A stretch of 21,160 bases of DNA from Phycisphaerales bacterium. GTDB lineage: Bacteria > Planctomycetota > Phycisphaerae > Sedimentisphaerales > Anaerobacaceae. Shown piece by piece: positions 14,278-21,160 of this stretch. A program made the position numbers and the translations under genes. Position 1 is the first letter of the stretch; each line of letters begins with the position of its first letter. The stretch spans positions 1 through 21,160 of the forward strand of contig DSDB01000070.1 in NCBI GenBank assembly GCA_011057845.1. Reading direction: 5' to 3'. The notes under the pieces were generated by a model. It searched no databases. It worked only from the letters and a program-made list of their open reading frames with translations, and had not been told where the DNA came from.

Positions 14278-15593
14278 TGGACCGTCGGCGTGTGGTCATC
14301 ACGGGCCTGGGGGCGGTTACGCCGCTGGGGTTGTCGGCGGGGCGGACCTGGGAGGGCCTGCGCGAGGGACGATGCGGAATCGGCCTCATTCGAGCCTTCG
14401 ATCCGGTGGGCTTCACATGCAAAATCGCCGGCCAGGTCGGCCAGTACGATATACGCGACTATGTGCCCAAGAGCCACCGCAAGGCGACCAAGCTGATGTC
14501 GCGGGATATCGAATTGTCGGTGATCGCCGCGGCCGAAGCCCTGGCGGACGGCGCCGTGGCAACGCGCGGAACCGATCCGGAACGCATCAATATCGACCCG
14601 GAGCGGTTCGCCATCAATCTCGGAGCGGGCCTGATCAGTTGCGACCTGGTGGAGTTGGCCCCGGCTGTGGCGGCCGGCGCTCGTGACGGTCGGTTTGACA
14701 TACGCAAGTGGGGTGCCGACGGTCTTTCTCTGGTGACGCCGCTGTGGCTGCTGAAGTACCTGCCCAACATGCTGGCCTGCCATATCGGCATCATCCACGA
14801 CATACAGGGGCCCAGCAACACGGTCACCTGCGCCGAGGCCTCCGGGCATATCGCCATCGCCGAAGCGGCGGCGATCATCGAGCGGGGCGACAGCGATATC
14901 GCCCTGTGCGGAGGGGTCGAGGCGAAGGTCAACCCCGTGGTGATGATCCGCCAGTGCCTGGTCGGCCGCGCCACAAGCCGGGGCAACGACAACCCAGAAT
15001 CGGCCTGTCGTCCGTTCGACGCCGCGGCCACCGGCGCGGCCTTCGGCGAAGCGGCCGCCATGGTGTTGATTGAGGGATTGGATCACGCCGAAGGCCGCGG
15101 GGCCAGAATATACGCCGAAATTCTCGGCTCGGGCCAGAGTACCAACCTTAACCCGGTATACGAGCACCTGGAGCCCGACGGCGCGGGGGTCCGTATCGCC
15201 ATCGAGAAGGCCCTGGCCGACGCCGGGATCGGGCCGGATGATCTGGACCTGGTGATTCCGCACGGCACCGGAATCCCGCAGGATGACCTCGCCGAGGCGC
15301 GGGGCATCGAGGCCGTCCTGGGGGCATCCACATCGCAAGTGCCCGTCTGGCCCACCAAGAGCATGGTGAGCAACACCGGCGCCGCGGCCGGGGCGGTGGA
15401 TGTCGTCGCGGCGGCGCGGGTGGTTACCGATGGCGTCATCCCGGCGGCGAGAAACTACGAACGTCCGATCGAGGGATGCCGGTTGAACATCGTGCGAGAA
15501 CCCATTGAGACGAAGGTGCGGCACGTGCTGTGCTGCAGCTACACCTACGGAGGCCAGACCGCCGCCGTGGTGCTCAGGAATACCAACCCGTAA
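14277..15593 (+). CDS. beta-ketoacyl-ACP synthase homologue lacking the catalytic Cys (KS-beta / chain-length-factor-like)
   Basis: 438 residues. GGAG (14265-14268) lies eight bases before the ATG. The thiolase fold of FabF is complete from RRRVVITGLGAVTPLG to SYTYGGQTAAVVL. The active site is not intact. An ungapped match to the neighbouring ketosynthase (GPSNTVTCAEASG against GPTRSCLTACAAS) puts Glu187 where the nucleophilic Cys should be, although a Cys sits two residues earlier. The first His is kept (PHGTG, His329). The second, in KSM-x-GH, is Asn366 (KSMVSN). In type II polyketide synthases the KS-beta subunit likewise lacks the Cys, usually with Gln there, and sets chain length as a heterodimer with KS-alpha. 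The intact partner lies 12 bases downstream. Condensation by this subunit alone is unlikely. A decarboxylating role is possible. Confidence 0.85.
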   Translation: MDRRRVVITGLGAVTPLGLSAGRTWEGLREGRCGIGLIRAFDPVGFTCKIAGQVGQYDIRDYVPKSHRKATKLMSRDIELSVIAAAEALADGAVATRGTDPERINIDPERFAINLGAGLISCDLVELAPAVAAGARDGRFDIRKWGADGLSLVTPLWLLKYLPNMLACHIGIIHDIQGPSNTVTCAEASGHIAIAEAAAIIERGDSDIALCGGVEAKVNPVVMIRQCLVGRATSRGNDNPESACRPFDAAATGAAFGEAAAMVLIEGLDHAEGRGARIYAEILGSGQSTNLNPVYEHLEPDGAGVRIAIEKALADAGIGPDDLDLVIPHGTGIPQDDLAEARGIEAVLGASTSQVPVWPTKSMVSNTGAAAGAVDVVAAARVVTDGVIPAARNYERPIEGCRLNIVREPIETKVRHVLCCSYTYGGQTAAVVLRNTNP

Positions 15594-15605
15594 CCGTGTA
15601 AAGTA

Positions 15606-16931
15606 ATGACCGCACGCCAGTACAAACATCGCGTTGTGATTACCGGGATGGGGATCGTCTGTCCGCTGTCGCACGATGTGCAGGGGCTCTGGGAGGCCCT
15701 GATGGCCGGCAAGAGCGGGGCCAACTACAATACGATTTTCGACGCCTCGACCTTCCCCACGACATTCGACGCCGAGGTCAAGGACTACGATGTCAGCGCC
15801 CGCACCTCGCATCCCGAGTTTCACGCCCAGGGCAACCGCGGCTCCACGTTCGTGGTGGGTGCGGCCGCCGAGGCGTGCCGACAAGCGGGCATCGATGTCG
15901 AGACGGACCATCCAACCGATGGCATCGACCGGACCCGTATGGGCATCTATCTCGGCGCCGGCGAGGGATCCGTGGACAACGATGTGTTTATGGCGGCCAT
16001 CGTAAAGGCATGGGACAACGAGCGACACCAAATGGACTGGGGCAAGTGGGCCCAGGTGGCGTTCGACGGCATGAGCCCTGTGCGGGAGCTGGAGCAGGAG
16101 CCCAACATGCCGGCCGGGCATCTGGCCGTGCTGACCGGGGCCCGCGGCCCGACGCGAAGTTGTCTGACGGCATGTGCGGCCAGCACGCAAGCCGTGGGTG
16201 AGGCGACCATGATGATCCGCCGGGGTGATGCGGATGTGATGCTCGCCGGCGGGGCCCACTCGATGATCCATCCGCTCGGCGTGATGGGGTTCAACCGCCT
16301 GACCGCCCTGTCGACACGCAATGACAGTCCGCAAACGGCGTCACGGCCGTTCAGCGCCGGCCGAGACGGGTTCGTATTGGGCGAGGGCGCGGCCATTGTG
16401 ATCCTTGAATCGCTGGAGTCGGCCAGGAAACGCGGGGCGCCGGTCCTGGCGGAGGTCATCGGCTACGGCAGCAGCGCCGATGCCTTTCGAGTGACGGATA
16501 TGCACGAGGAGGGGCGTGGCGGGGCACAGGCCATCATCGCGGCCCTGCGGGACGCCGGGATCAGCTATCAAGACGTGGACTACATCAATACACACGGCAC
16601 CAGCACCAGCGAGAACGACTCCGTCGAGACCAAGGCAATCAAGGCGGTCTTCAAGGACAAGGCCAAGAGCATTCCCGCCAGCAGCGTCAAGAGTATGCTC
16701 GGCCACCTGATCGGGGCGGCCGGGGCGGCGGAGTTGATTACCTGCGTCCTGGCGATCCGCGAGGCAGTGGTGCCGCCGACGGCCAACCTGCATGATCCCG
16801 ACCCGGAGCTGGACCTGGACTATGTGCCCAACGAGCCGCGGAAGATGGAAGTGAATGTGGCGCTGAACGAGTCGTTTGGCTTCGGCGGGCAGAATAACGT
16901 AGTAATCATACGCAAATACAGGGGCGATTGA
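15606..16931 (+). CDS. fabF: beta-ketoacyl-ACP synthase II-type ketosynthase (KS-alpha partner)
   Basis: 441 residues with a full Cys-His-His catalytic set: Cys190 in LTACAAST, His330 in NTHGTST and His367 in KSMLGHLIGAAG. FGFGGQN closes the fold. It condenses malonyl-ACP with an acyl-enzyme, extending the chain by two carbons. It is 12 bases after the Cys-less homologue, as in KS-alpha/KS-beta pairs, and in one run with the ACP and two dehydratases. An insert around residues 125-150 (NERHQMDWGKW) is longer than in E. coli FabF. The ATG at 15606 has no convincing Shine-Dalgarno. It could also be read as ordinary FabF. The gene neighbourhood rather than the sequence suggests a specialised role. 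Confidence 0.9.
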   Translation: MTARQYKHRVVITGMGIVCPLSHDVQGLWEALMAGKSGANYNTIFDASTFPTTFDAEVKDYDVSARTSHPEFHAQGNRGSTFVVGAAAEACRQAGIDVETDHPTDGIDRTRMGIYLGAGEGSVDNDVFMAAIVKAWDNERHQMDWGKWAQVAFDGMSPVRELEQEPNMPAGHLAVLTGARGPTRSCLTACAASTQAVGEATMMIRRGDADVMLAGGAHSMIHPLGVMGFNRLTALSTRNDSPQTASRPFSAGRDGFVLGEGAAIVILESLESARKRGAPVLAEVIGYGSSADAFRVTDMHEEGRGGAQAIIAALRDAGISYQDVDYINTHGTSTSENDSVETKAIKAVFKDKAKSIPASSVKSMLGHLIGAAGAAELITCVLAIREAVVPPTANLHDPDPELDLDYVPNEPRKMEVNVALNESFGFGGQNNVVIIRKYRGD

Positions 16932-16961
16932 CAGCCGAGCCCGGTGTCGGGAGCCTGTGTT

Positions 16962-18233
16962 ATGATCGATATCAAGGAAATACGCGACAACCCCCAGCGT
17001 TTCAAGAAAGCCGCGACCGACAAACGTATCGCCGCGGACATCGACGCCCTCATGGACGTCGACGGCAGACTGCGCGATGCCCGCCAGAAGCTGCAGGATA
17101 TCGCCACCGACAAGAACCGCCTCGGCAAGTCCATCCCAACGCTGACCGGCCAGGACAGACAGGCCGCGCTGGCGCAACTGGCGCAGCTCAAACAGGATGA
17201 GGCGGCGTACCAGGAGCAGGTCAAGCAGCTTCAACCGCGGTTCGATGCCCTGATGCTGGAGGTGGCCCAGCCTGCCGACAACGACGTGCCGCTGGGCAAG
17301 GACGACAGCGAGAATGTCGAACTTCGCCGGCACGGGGAGGCCCCGCAATTCGATTTTGAGCTGAAGGACCACCTGACGCTGGGCCTGTCGCTGGGGATCG
17401 TGGATGTGGAGCGCGGCGTCAAGCTGGCCGGAGCCCGCAACTACTTCCTCAGGGGCGACGGGGCCCTGCTGCACTGGGCGATCCTGCGGTACGCGATGGA
17501 TTTCATGGTCTCCCGCGGCTATACGCCGATGTCCGTGCCACTGTTGATGAAAGACGAGGCGATGCGGGGAACCGGCTATTACCCGGGGTCCGAAGAGCAG
17601 ACCTATCGCATGGAGAAGGACGAGCTGAACCTGGCGGGCACGGCCGAGGTGCCGCTGACGGCCTATCGCATGGGCGAGATCCTCGATGGGTCGGACCTGC
17701 CGCTCAAATACGTGGCTCTGTCGAGCTGTTTTCGCCGCGAGGCCGGCGCCGCGGGCAAGGACACCTACGGGCTGTACCGGATTCACCAATTCGAGAAGGT
17801 CGAGCAGGTCGTGATCGGGCCCAACGACGCCGAGCAGAGCCGGCGCTTCCATGACGAGATCCTGGGCAACGCCGAGGCCGTGATGCAGGCCCTGGAACTG
17901 CCGTATCGCGTGGTCTGCGTCTGCACGGGCGACCTCGGACGGGGGCAGGCGAAGAAATACGACATCGAGGCCTGGATGCCGTCGCGCGGGGGCTACTGCG
18001 AGACGCACAGCGCCAGCAAGTTCTTCGAGTTCCAGGCGCGGCGGATGAATCTCCGCTACAAGGACCCGGCAACCAAACGCAACTTCTTCTGTCATACCCT
18101 CAACAACACGGTCATCGCCAGCCCGCGGATCCTCATCCCGGTGCTGGAGCTTTATCAGAACGCCGACGGCTCGGTGACAGTCCCGCGGGTCCTGCACCCC
18201 TACATGGGCGGCAAGGAACGGATCACCGGCTGA
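16962..18233 (+). CDS. serS: seryl-tRNA synthetase
   Basis: 423 residues, a normal SerRS length. An N-terminal antiparallel coiled-coil arm (about 30-105, rich in Lys, Gln and Ala) would grip the long variable arm of tRNA-Ser. The class II core follows: TAE loop for serine (227-229), motif 2 from FRRE (257-260) through GLYRIHQFEKVE, and motif 3 LNNTVIASPRILIPVLELYQ. The C-terminus ends PYMGG. It charges tRNA-Ser, and tRNA-Sec if present, with serine. The ATG at 16962 is chosen because GGGAG (16949-16953) lies eight bases upstream. An in-frame GTG at 16944 is less likely. It starts 30 bases after the ketosynthase stop, so it is probably co-transcribed with the acyl-chain cassette. Confidence 0.97.
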   Translation: MIDIKEIRDNPQRFKKAATDKRIAADIDALMDVDGRLRDARQKLQDIATDKNRLGKSIPTLTGQDRQAALAQLAQLKQDEAAYQEQVKQLQPRFDALMLEVAQPADNDVPLGKDDSENVELRRHGEAPQFDFELKDHLTLGLSLGIVDVERGVKLAGARNYFLRGDGALLHWAILRYAMDFMVSRGYTPMSVPLLMKDEAMRGTGYYPGSEEQTYRMEKDELNLAGTAEVPLTAYRMGEILDGSDLPLKYVALSSCFRREAGAAGKDTYGLYRIHQFEKVEQVVIGPNDAEQSRRFHDEILGNAEAVMQALELPYRVVCVCTGDLGRGQAKKYDIEAWMPSRGGYCETHSASKFFEFQARRMNLRYKDPATKRNFFCHTLNNTVIASPRILIPVLELYQNADGSVTVPRVLHPYMGGKERITG

Positions 18234-18251
18234 TGAGTGGGGAGCACGGCT

Positions 18252-20267
18252 ATGTCGATGTTTCTGTTGTTTCTCATCCTATTGGCATGGCACCATGGAT
18301 TTGCCGGCGAAGTCATTCTTCAAGATGATTTTGAGGGTGACCTTCTCGATTCCTGGCAGGTTGCAGGGGGGCAGTGGCTGGTTCGAGAGGGCCGTTGCAC
18401 GGCAGAAGGCCCGTTCTCGCTTCTGGTGTATCCACAAGAAAGCCGGCGCGACTTGGAGGCCGCTGCTGATGTTGCGTATTCTCACAATGAATCCCATGCG
18501 GCGGCGGGGCTCGTCTTTCGCTATGACATGAAGGATTCCACCGGTTACGCCGTCTGTTTACGAGAGATTGAGAGGGGAACACACCCCCGTTTTGGACCCT
18601 GGGAACGGCCCGTCCTGCAACTGTTCCGGATGGATGGCGATGGCTTGAAACTCCTCCAGGAATCCAAGGTCATGGACTGCCGATCCGGGCTGCTTCGCCG
18701 ACTCAGGGTCATCTGTTACGGCCCCGACATCTGGGTGTTTTACCAGGACATGTCCGAACCTGTCCTGAAAGAGTATGACCCGCAATACGTCAGGGCAGGC
18801 CTGTTTGGATTGTGGAAAGACCATCGGGGAATCGGGCTGTTTGACAACGTCGTGGTTTCCACCGTAGATTCCGTGCCCGCTTCGCCCCTGCGTACGGACT
18901 GGTCGTGGGTGCGGGGCGCCGTGTATGTCCGATCCAACGCCGTCAATTCGGTCCAGATGTGGCATGATTACTGGGACCACACCGACGTCCTGGATCGAGA
19001 GTTTTTCTACGCCTCCTGTTATGGATTCAATATGGTCCAGGTCTATTTGCACTGGATTATCTGGGATCGTCATAACGAAGAATACCTGCGTCGAATCGAC
19101 GATTTGCTGACAAGGGTCTCAACGTACGGCCTGAAGGCCAATCTGATATTCTGGGACGATTGCGGACATGTCGAACCGAATCTTGTATTTGCCGACCCCG
19201 TGCCCGGTCGCCACAACTCGCAGATGATGCCGAATCCTTCGCATCGCATCAGGGACAGTGAGTTTGCAATGGCCGGGCATAAGGAGCGGTTCAGGGACTA
19301 CGTCGTGAATGTGACACAACGCTTCCGAGACGATGATCGGATTGCATTCTGGCAGCTTTACAATGAAGGTATGGGAGCCAGAGAAACGTACCGTATCAGC
19401 CGGACCGATGCCAATCTGAACCGGCTTCTCGGCTGGACGCGGGAGTGGGTCAAGGCAACGGGGACGCCCATACCGGTCACGGCCACAGGGGGAGGATTCT
19501 ACGGACCCCAATACTCTGATTTCTACACCTACCATTCCTATGGCAACGGTACAGACCCTCTTCCGAATACGGATGGCGGTTCCGAACATCTATGCACGGA
19601 AACACTCAACAGGCCCCATACGAGTCTTGTGGATTGCCTGCGGGAGTTTGGAGGAAAACAAAATGGCTTTGTCGTTTGGGAACTGATGGTCGGCCGGGAC
19701 AACTGCCGTTATCCCTGGGGGCATCCCGACGGATTCAAGGAGCCGGTCAGCCCGTTTCACGGAGTCGTGTATCCAGACGGGCATCCCTGGGATATGAGAG
19801 AAATCCAGGCCATGCTGGGCGAAAAAGCCTTTGCCGCTCTCCAGGAGAGAATGTTTCAGGTGGAGTACTTTGAGGGCCGGTTCCACAAAAGGAAAAAGGC
19901 CTCCATTACGCCGCTGATCGATTTCGATCTGGGCGATGAGCACGGATATGGCTCCCCGGACGCCTCGGCGGGCATCGCAAAGGACCATTTCTCCATCCGG
20001 TGGACAGGTAAACGAACTGTGCCGACCACAGGGGTCTATACGTTCTATGCCGACTGTGACGGGGTCCTGGGGCTATGGATGGATCAAGCACCGGTGATTC
20101 AGAAAGACCATCCGCGGCGAGAAGAAGTACAGGGTGACATTGAACTGATTCGCGATCGGCCCTACTCGATCCGTATCGAATACTACCATCCGAAGGGTGA
20201 TGCAAGTAACCACATCTCGTGGAGCGGCCCGGGCGCCTCCAAACGGCGATTGCGACTGGACGATTGA
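18252..20267 (+). CDS. secreted multidomain glycoside hydrolase: concanavalin-like domain, clan GH-A-like barrel, C-terminal PA14
   Basis: 671 residues from the ATG at 18252, which has GGGGAG seven bases upstream. A signal peptide ends near residue 17 (MFLLFLILLAWHHGFAG). Residues 20-205 form a beta-rich domain beginning LQDDFEGDLLDSWQVAGGQW, like DUF1080/LamG domains in planctomycete glycosidases. Residues 217-560 resemble a TIM barrel. WQLYNEG holds a likely acid/base Glu372 (Asn-Glu as in clan GH-A), and VVWELM holds a possible nucleophile Glu477. Residues 575-671 are a PA14 domain (HFSIRWTGKRTVPTTGVYTF; ISWSGPG), commonly carbohydrate-binding. Probably acts outside the inner membrane on a polysaccharide. 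The exact GH family and substrate are not recognised. GC looks lower than in flanking genes, hinting at acquisition. Confidence 0.82.
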   Translation: MSMFLLFLILLAWHHGFAGEVILQDDFEGDLLDSWQVAGGQWLVREGRCTAEGPFSLLVYPQESRRDLEAAADVAYSHNESHAAAGLVFRYDMKDSTGYAVCLREIERGTHPRFGPWERPVLQLFRMDGDGLKLLQESKVMDCRSGLLRRLRVICYGPDIWVFYQDMSEPVLKEYDPQYVRAGLFGLWKDHRGIGLFDNVVVSTVDSVPASPLRTDWSWVRGAVYVRSNAVNSVQMWHDYWDHTDVLDREFFYASCYGFNMVQVYLHWIIWDRHNEEYLRRIDDLLTRVSTYGLKANLIFWDDCGHVEPNLVFADPVPGRHNSQMMPNPSHRIRDSEFAMAGHKERFRDYVVNVTQRFRDDDRIAFWQLYNEGMGARETYRISRTDANLNRLLGWTREWVKATGTPIPVTATGGGFYGPQYSDFYTYHSYGNGTDPLPNTDGGSEHLCTETLNRPHTSLVDCLREFGGKQNGFVVWELMVGRDNCRYPWGHPDGFKEPVSPFHGVVYPDGHPWDMREIQAMLGEKAFAALQERMFQVEYFEGRFHKRKKASITPLIDFDLGDEHGYGSPDASAGIAKDHFSIRWTGKRTVPTTGVYTFYADCDGVLGLWMDQAPVIQKDHPRREEVQGDIELIRDRPYSIRIEYYHPKGDASNHISWSGPGASKRRLRLDD

Positions 20268-20469
20268 CCGTTCGGCCGTATCCCCCGTATGCGCACGGGA
20301 GTCAGGGCTATGAGACGGCTTGCCTCGCGTGGTGGAACCAGGCCGGGTAGATCGTTCGCCGCCCGTCCAGCGCACCGTCACGGCCGCATTGCCAAGAGCC
20401 GGCTAATACGCCGTTTCTGTCCAATGTTTGCCTTGAGGTGACCGCGTCGCGGGTGTATTCTGTGCGCCC

Positions 20470-21160
20470 GTGGACGACATCAGGAAAAGACTTGAGCAGA
20501 TTGATCGCGAACTGGCGGGGCCAGACGTCGGCGGGCGGCTGGCCGGGTCCTCGCCGCTGGTCCTGCCGGCGGTCGGCCTGATCGCGGGGATTATCCTGGC
20601 GAAGCGAACCAGCGTGCCGTTGTGGGTGTGGCTGGGGGTCTGTGGGGCGGCGGCCGTCGCGGCGGGGGCGGTATTCATCGCGCAGAGACGTTCGCCGCGG
20701 CCGCTGATTCTGGCGTGCATCGCCGGCATTGGATTCGCGGGCCTGGGGGCCGTGCGGCACTTGAGCCACCAGCAGCCGCCGGGCACTGACATCAGCCGTC
20801 TGGTCGGCGACAGGCCCATGCCGGTCAGCATCCGGGGGCTGGTGATTACCGAGCCGCGGATCAATCGCTATCCGAACTGGGCGTTTTCGAGGTTCAAGCC
20901 GACCAGCCCGCCGGCAAGCTGCTATCTGGCCGTAACGGAGATCGAGGGCCGCGACGGCTGGGCGAGCGTTGCGGGGGTGGTCCGGGTGCAGATGTCTCAG
21001 GCGGCCCTGGATGTCCGGGCGGGCGACCGCATACAGACGTACTGCATCCTGGGGCGGTTCTCGCCGCCGGGCAATCCGGGCCAGTTCGATACGGCGGCGT
21101 ATATGGCGCGCCGCGGTGTATATGTCGCGGCAAGCATCGACTCGGCCGACGGCATCGAGA
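20470..21160 (+). CDS. comEC: ComEC/Rec2-type DNA uptake channel, N-terminal part (cut by window edge)
   Basis: 230 codons from a GTG at 20470, open to the window end. An in-frame TGA at 20434-20436 bounds the start, and no ATG occurs between. A charged N-terminus precedes three membrane helices (about residues 28-45, 50-72 and 78-96). A soluble beta-rich domain follows, of the DUF4131 type found near the start of ComEC. It ends GRFSPPGNPGQFDTAAYMAR, a hallmark of that domain. ComEC forms the inner-membrane channel for single-stranded DNA in natural transformation. The competence domain and metallo-beta-lactamase part would lie beyond the window. No Shine-Dalgarno is visible before the GTG, so the start is uncertain. 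The 202-base gap before it holds no recognisable gene. Confidence 0.85.
   Translation, partial: MDDIRKRLEQIDRELAGPDVGGRLAGSSPLVLPAVGLIAGIILAKRTSVPLWVWLGVCGAAAVAAGAVFIAQRRSPRPLILACIAGIGFAGLGAVRHLSHQQPPGTDISRLVGDRPMPVSIRGLVITEPRINRYPNWAFSRFKPTSPPASCYLAVTEIEGRDGWASVAGVVRVQMSQAALDVRAGDRIQTYCILGRFSPPGNPGQFDTAAYMARRGVYVAASIDSADGIE

Noticed and set aside
14151..16334. A 727-codon minus-strand open frame opposite the ketosynthase pair
   Set aside because: Composition is His/Arg/Gly-rich low-complexity typical of antisense frames. Both ketosynthases on the plus strand have full family motifs.
16341..18197. A 618-codon minus-strand open frame opposite the ketosynthase end and serS
   Set aside because: It is an antisense shadow of two unambiguous genes and shows no domain of its own.
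20284..20299. Small inverted repeat CCCGT/ACGGG after the glycosidase gene
   Set aside because: A five-base stem with no T-run is too weak to call a terminator in high-GC DNA.

Overview
High-GC bacterial chromosome. The gene content (a long multi-membrane-spanning SPFH protein beside HflC and HflK, ABC-2 permeases with a membrane-anchored protein of unknown function, a PA14-bearing secreted glycosidase, a divergent ketosynthase pair with a long acyl carrier protein) is most like Planctomycetota, perhaps Phycisphaerae-like lineages. This placement comes from protein flavour only. There is no rRNA or other marker in the window to prove it.

Left half (1-10914), all on the minus strand. Eight genes run without a real gap, so they look like one operon. 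In transcription order they are: a long SPFH protein with about seven membrane segments, hflC, hflK, a P1B-type metal ATPase, an ABC-2 ATPase, its permease, a membrane-anchored protein of unknown function, and the first 53 codons of a UvrD/Rep/PcrA helicase cut by the window edge. Several junctions are overlaps of 4 to 17 bases. The theme is the inner membrane: SPFH scaffolds that in other bacteria modulate the FtsH protease, metal export, and an ABC exporter.

Middle (10915-12769). A divergent intergenic region carries a good sigma70-like promoter (10981-11009) and a perfect 9-bp hairpin in the leader of a second, ATPase-less ABC-2 permease. A convergent small GNAT acetyltransferase of the short ArgA-like (N-acetylglutamate synthase) type follows. 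It may be read from a leaderless transcript.

Right half (12770-21160), all on the plus strand. A five-gene type II fatty-acid/polyketide-like cassette comes first: hotdog dehydratase, long acyl carrier protein, second hotdog dehydratase, a ketosynthase homologue that has lost its nucleophilic Cys (now Glu) and one catalytic His (now Asn), and an intact Cys-His-His ketosynthase. The last two look like a KS-beta (chain-length-factor-like) and KS-alpha pair. With the paralogous dehydratases and the ACP, they suggest production of a specialised acyl chain rather than housekeeping fatty acids. serS follows closely, then a secreted multidomain glycoside hydrolase of visibly lower GC, then the N-terminal 230 codons of a ComEC-type DNA uptake protein cut by the window edge.

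No tRNA, rRNA, CRISPR array, insertion sequence or attachment site was seen. No gene-free stretch exceeds about 210 bases. The most unusual item is the dehydratase-ACP-dehydratase-KSbeta-KSalpha cassette.
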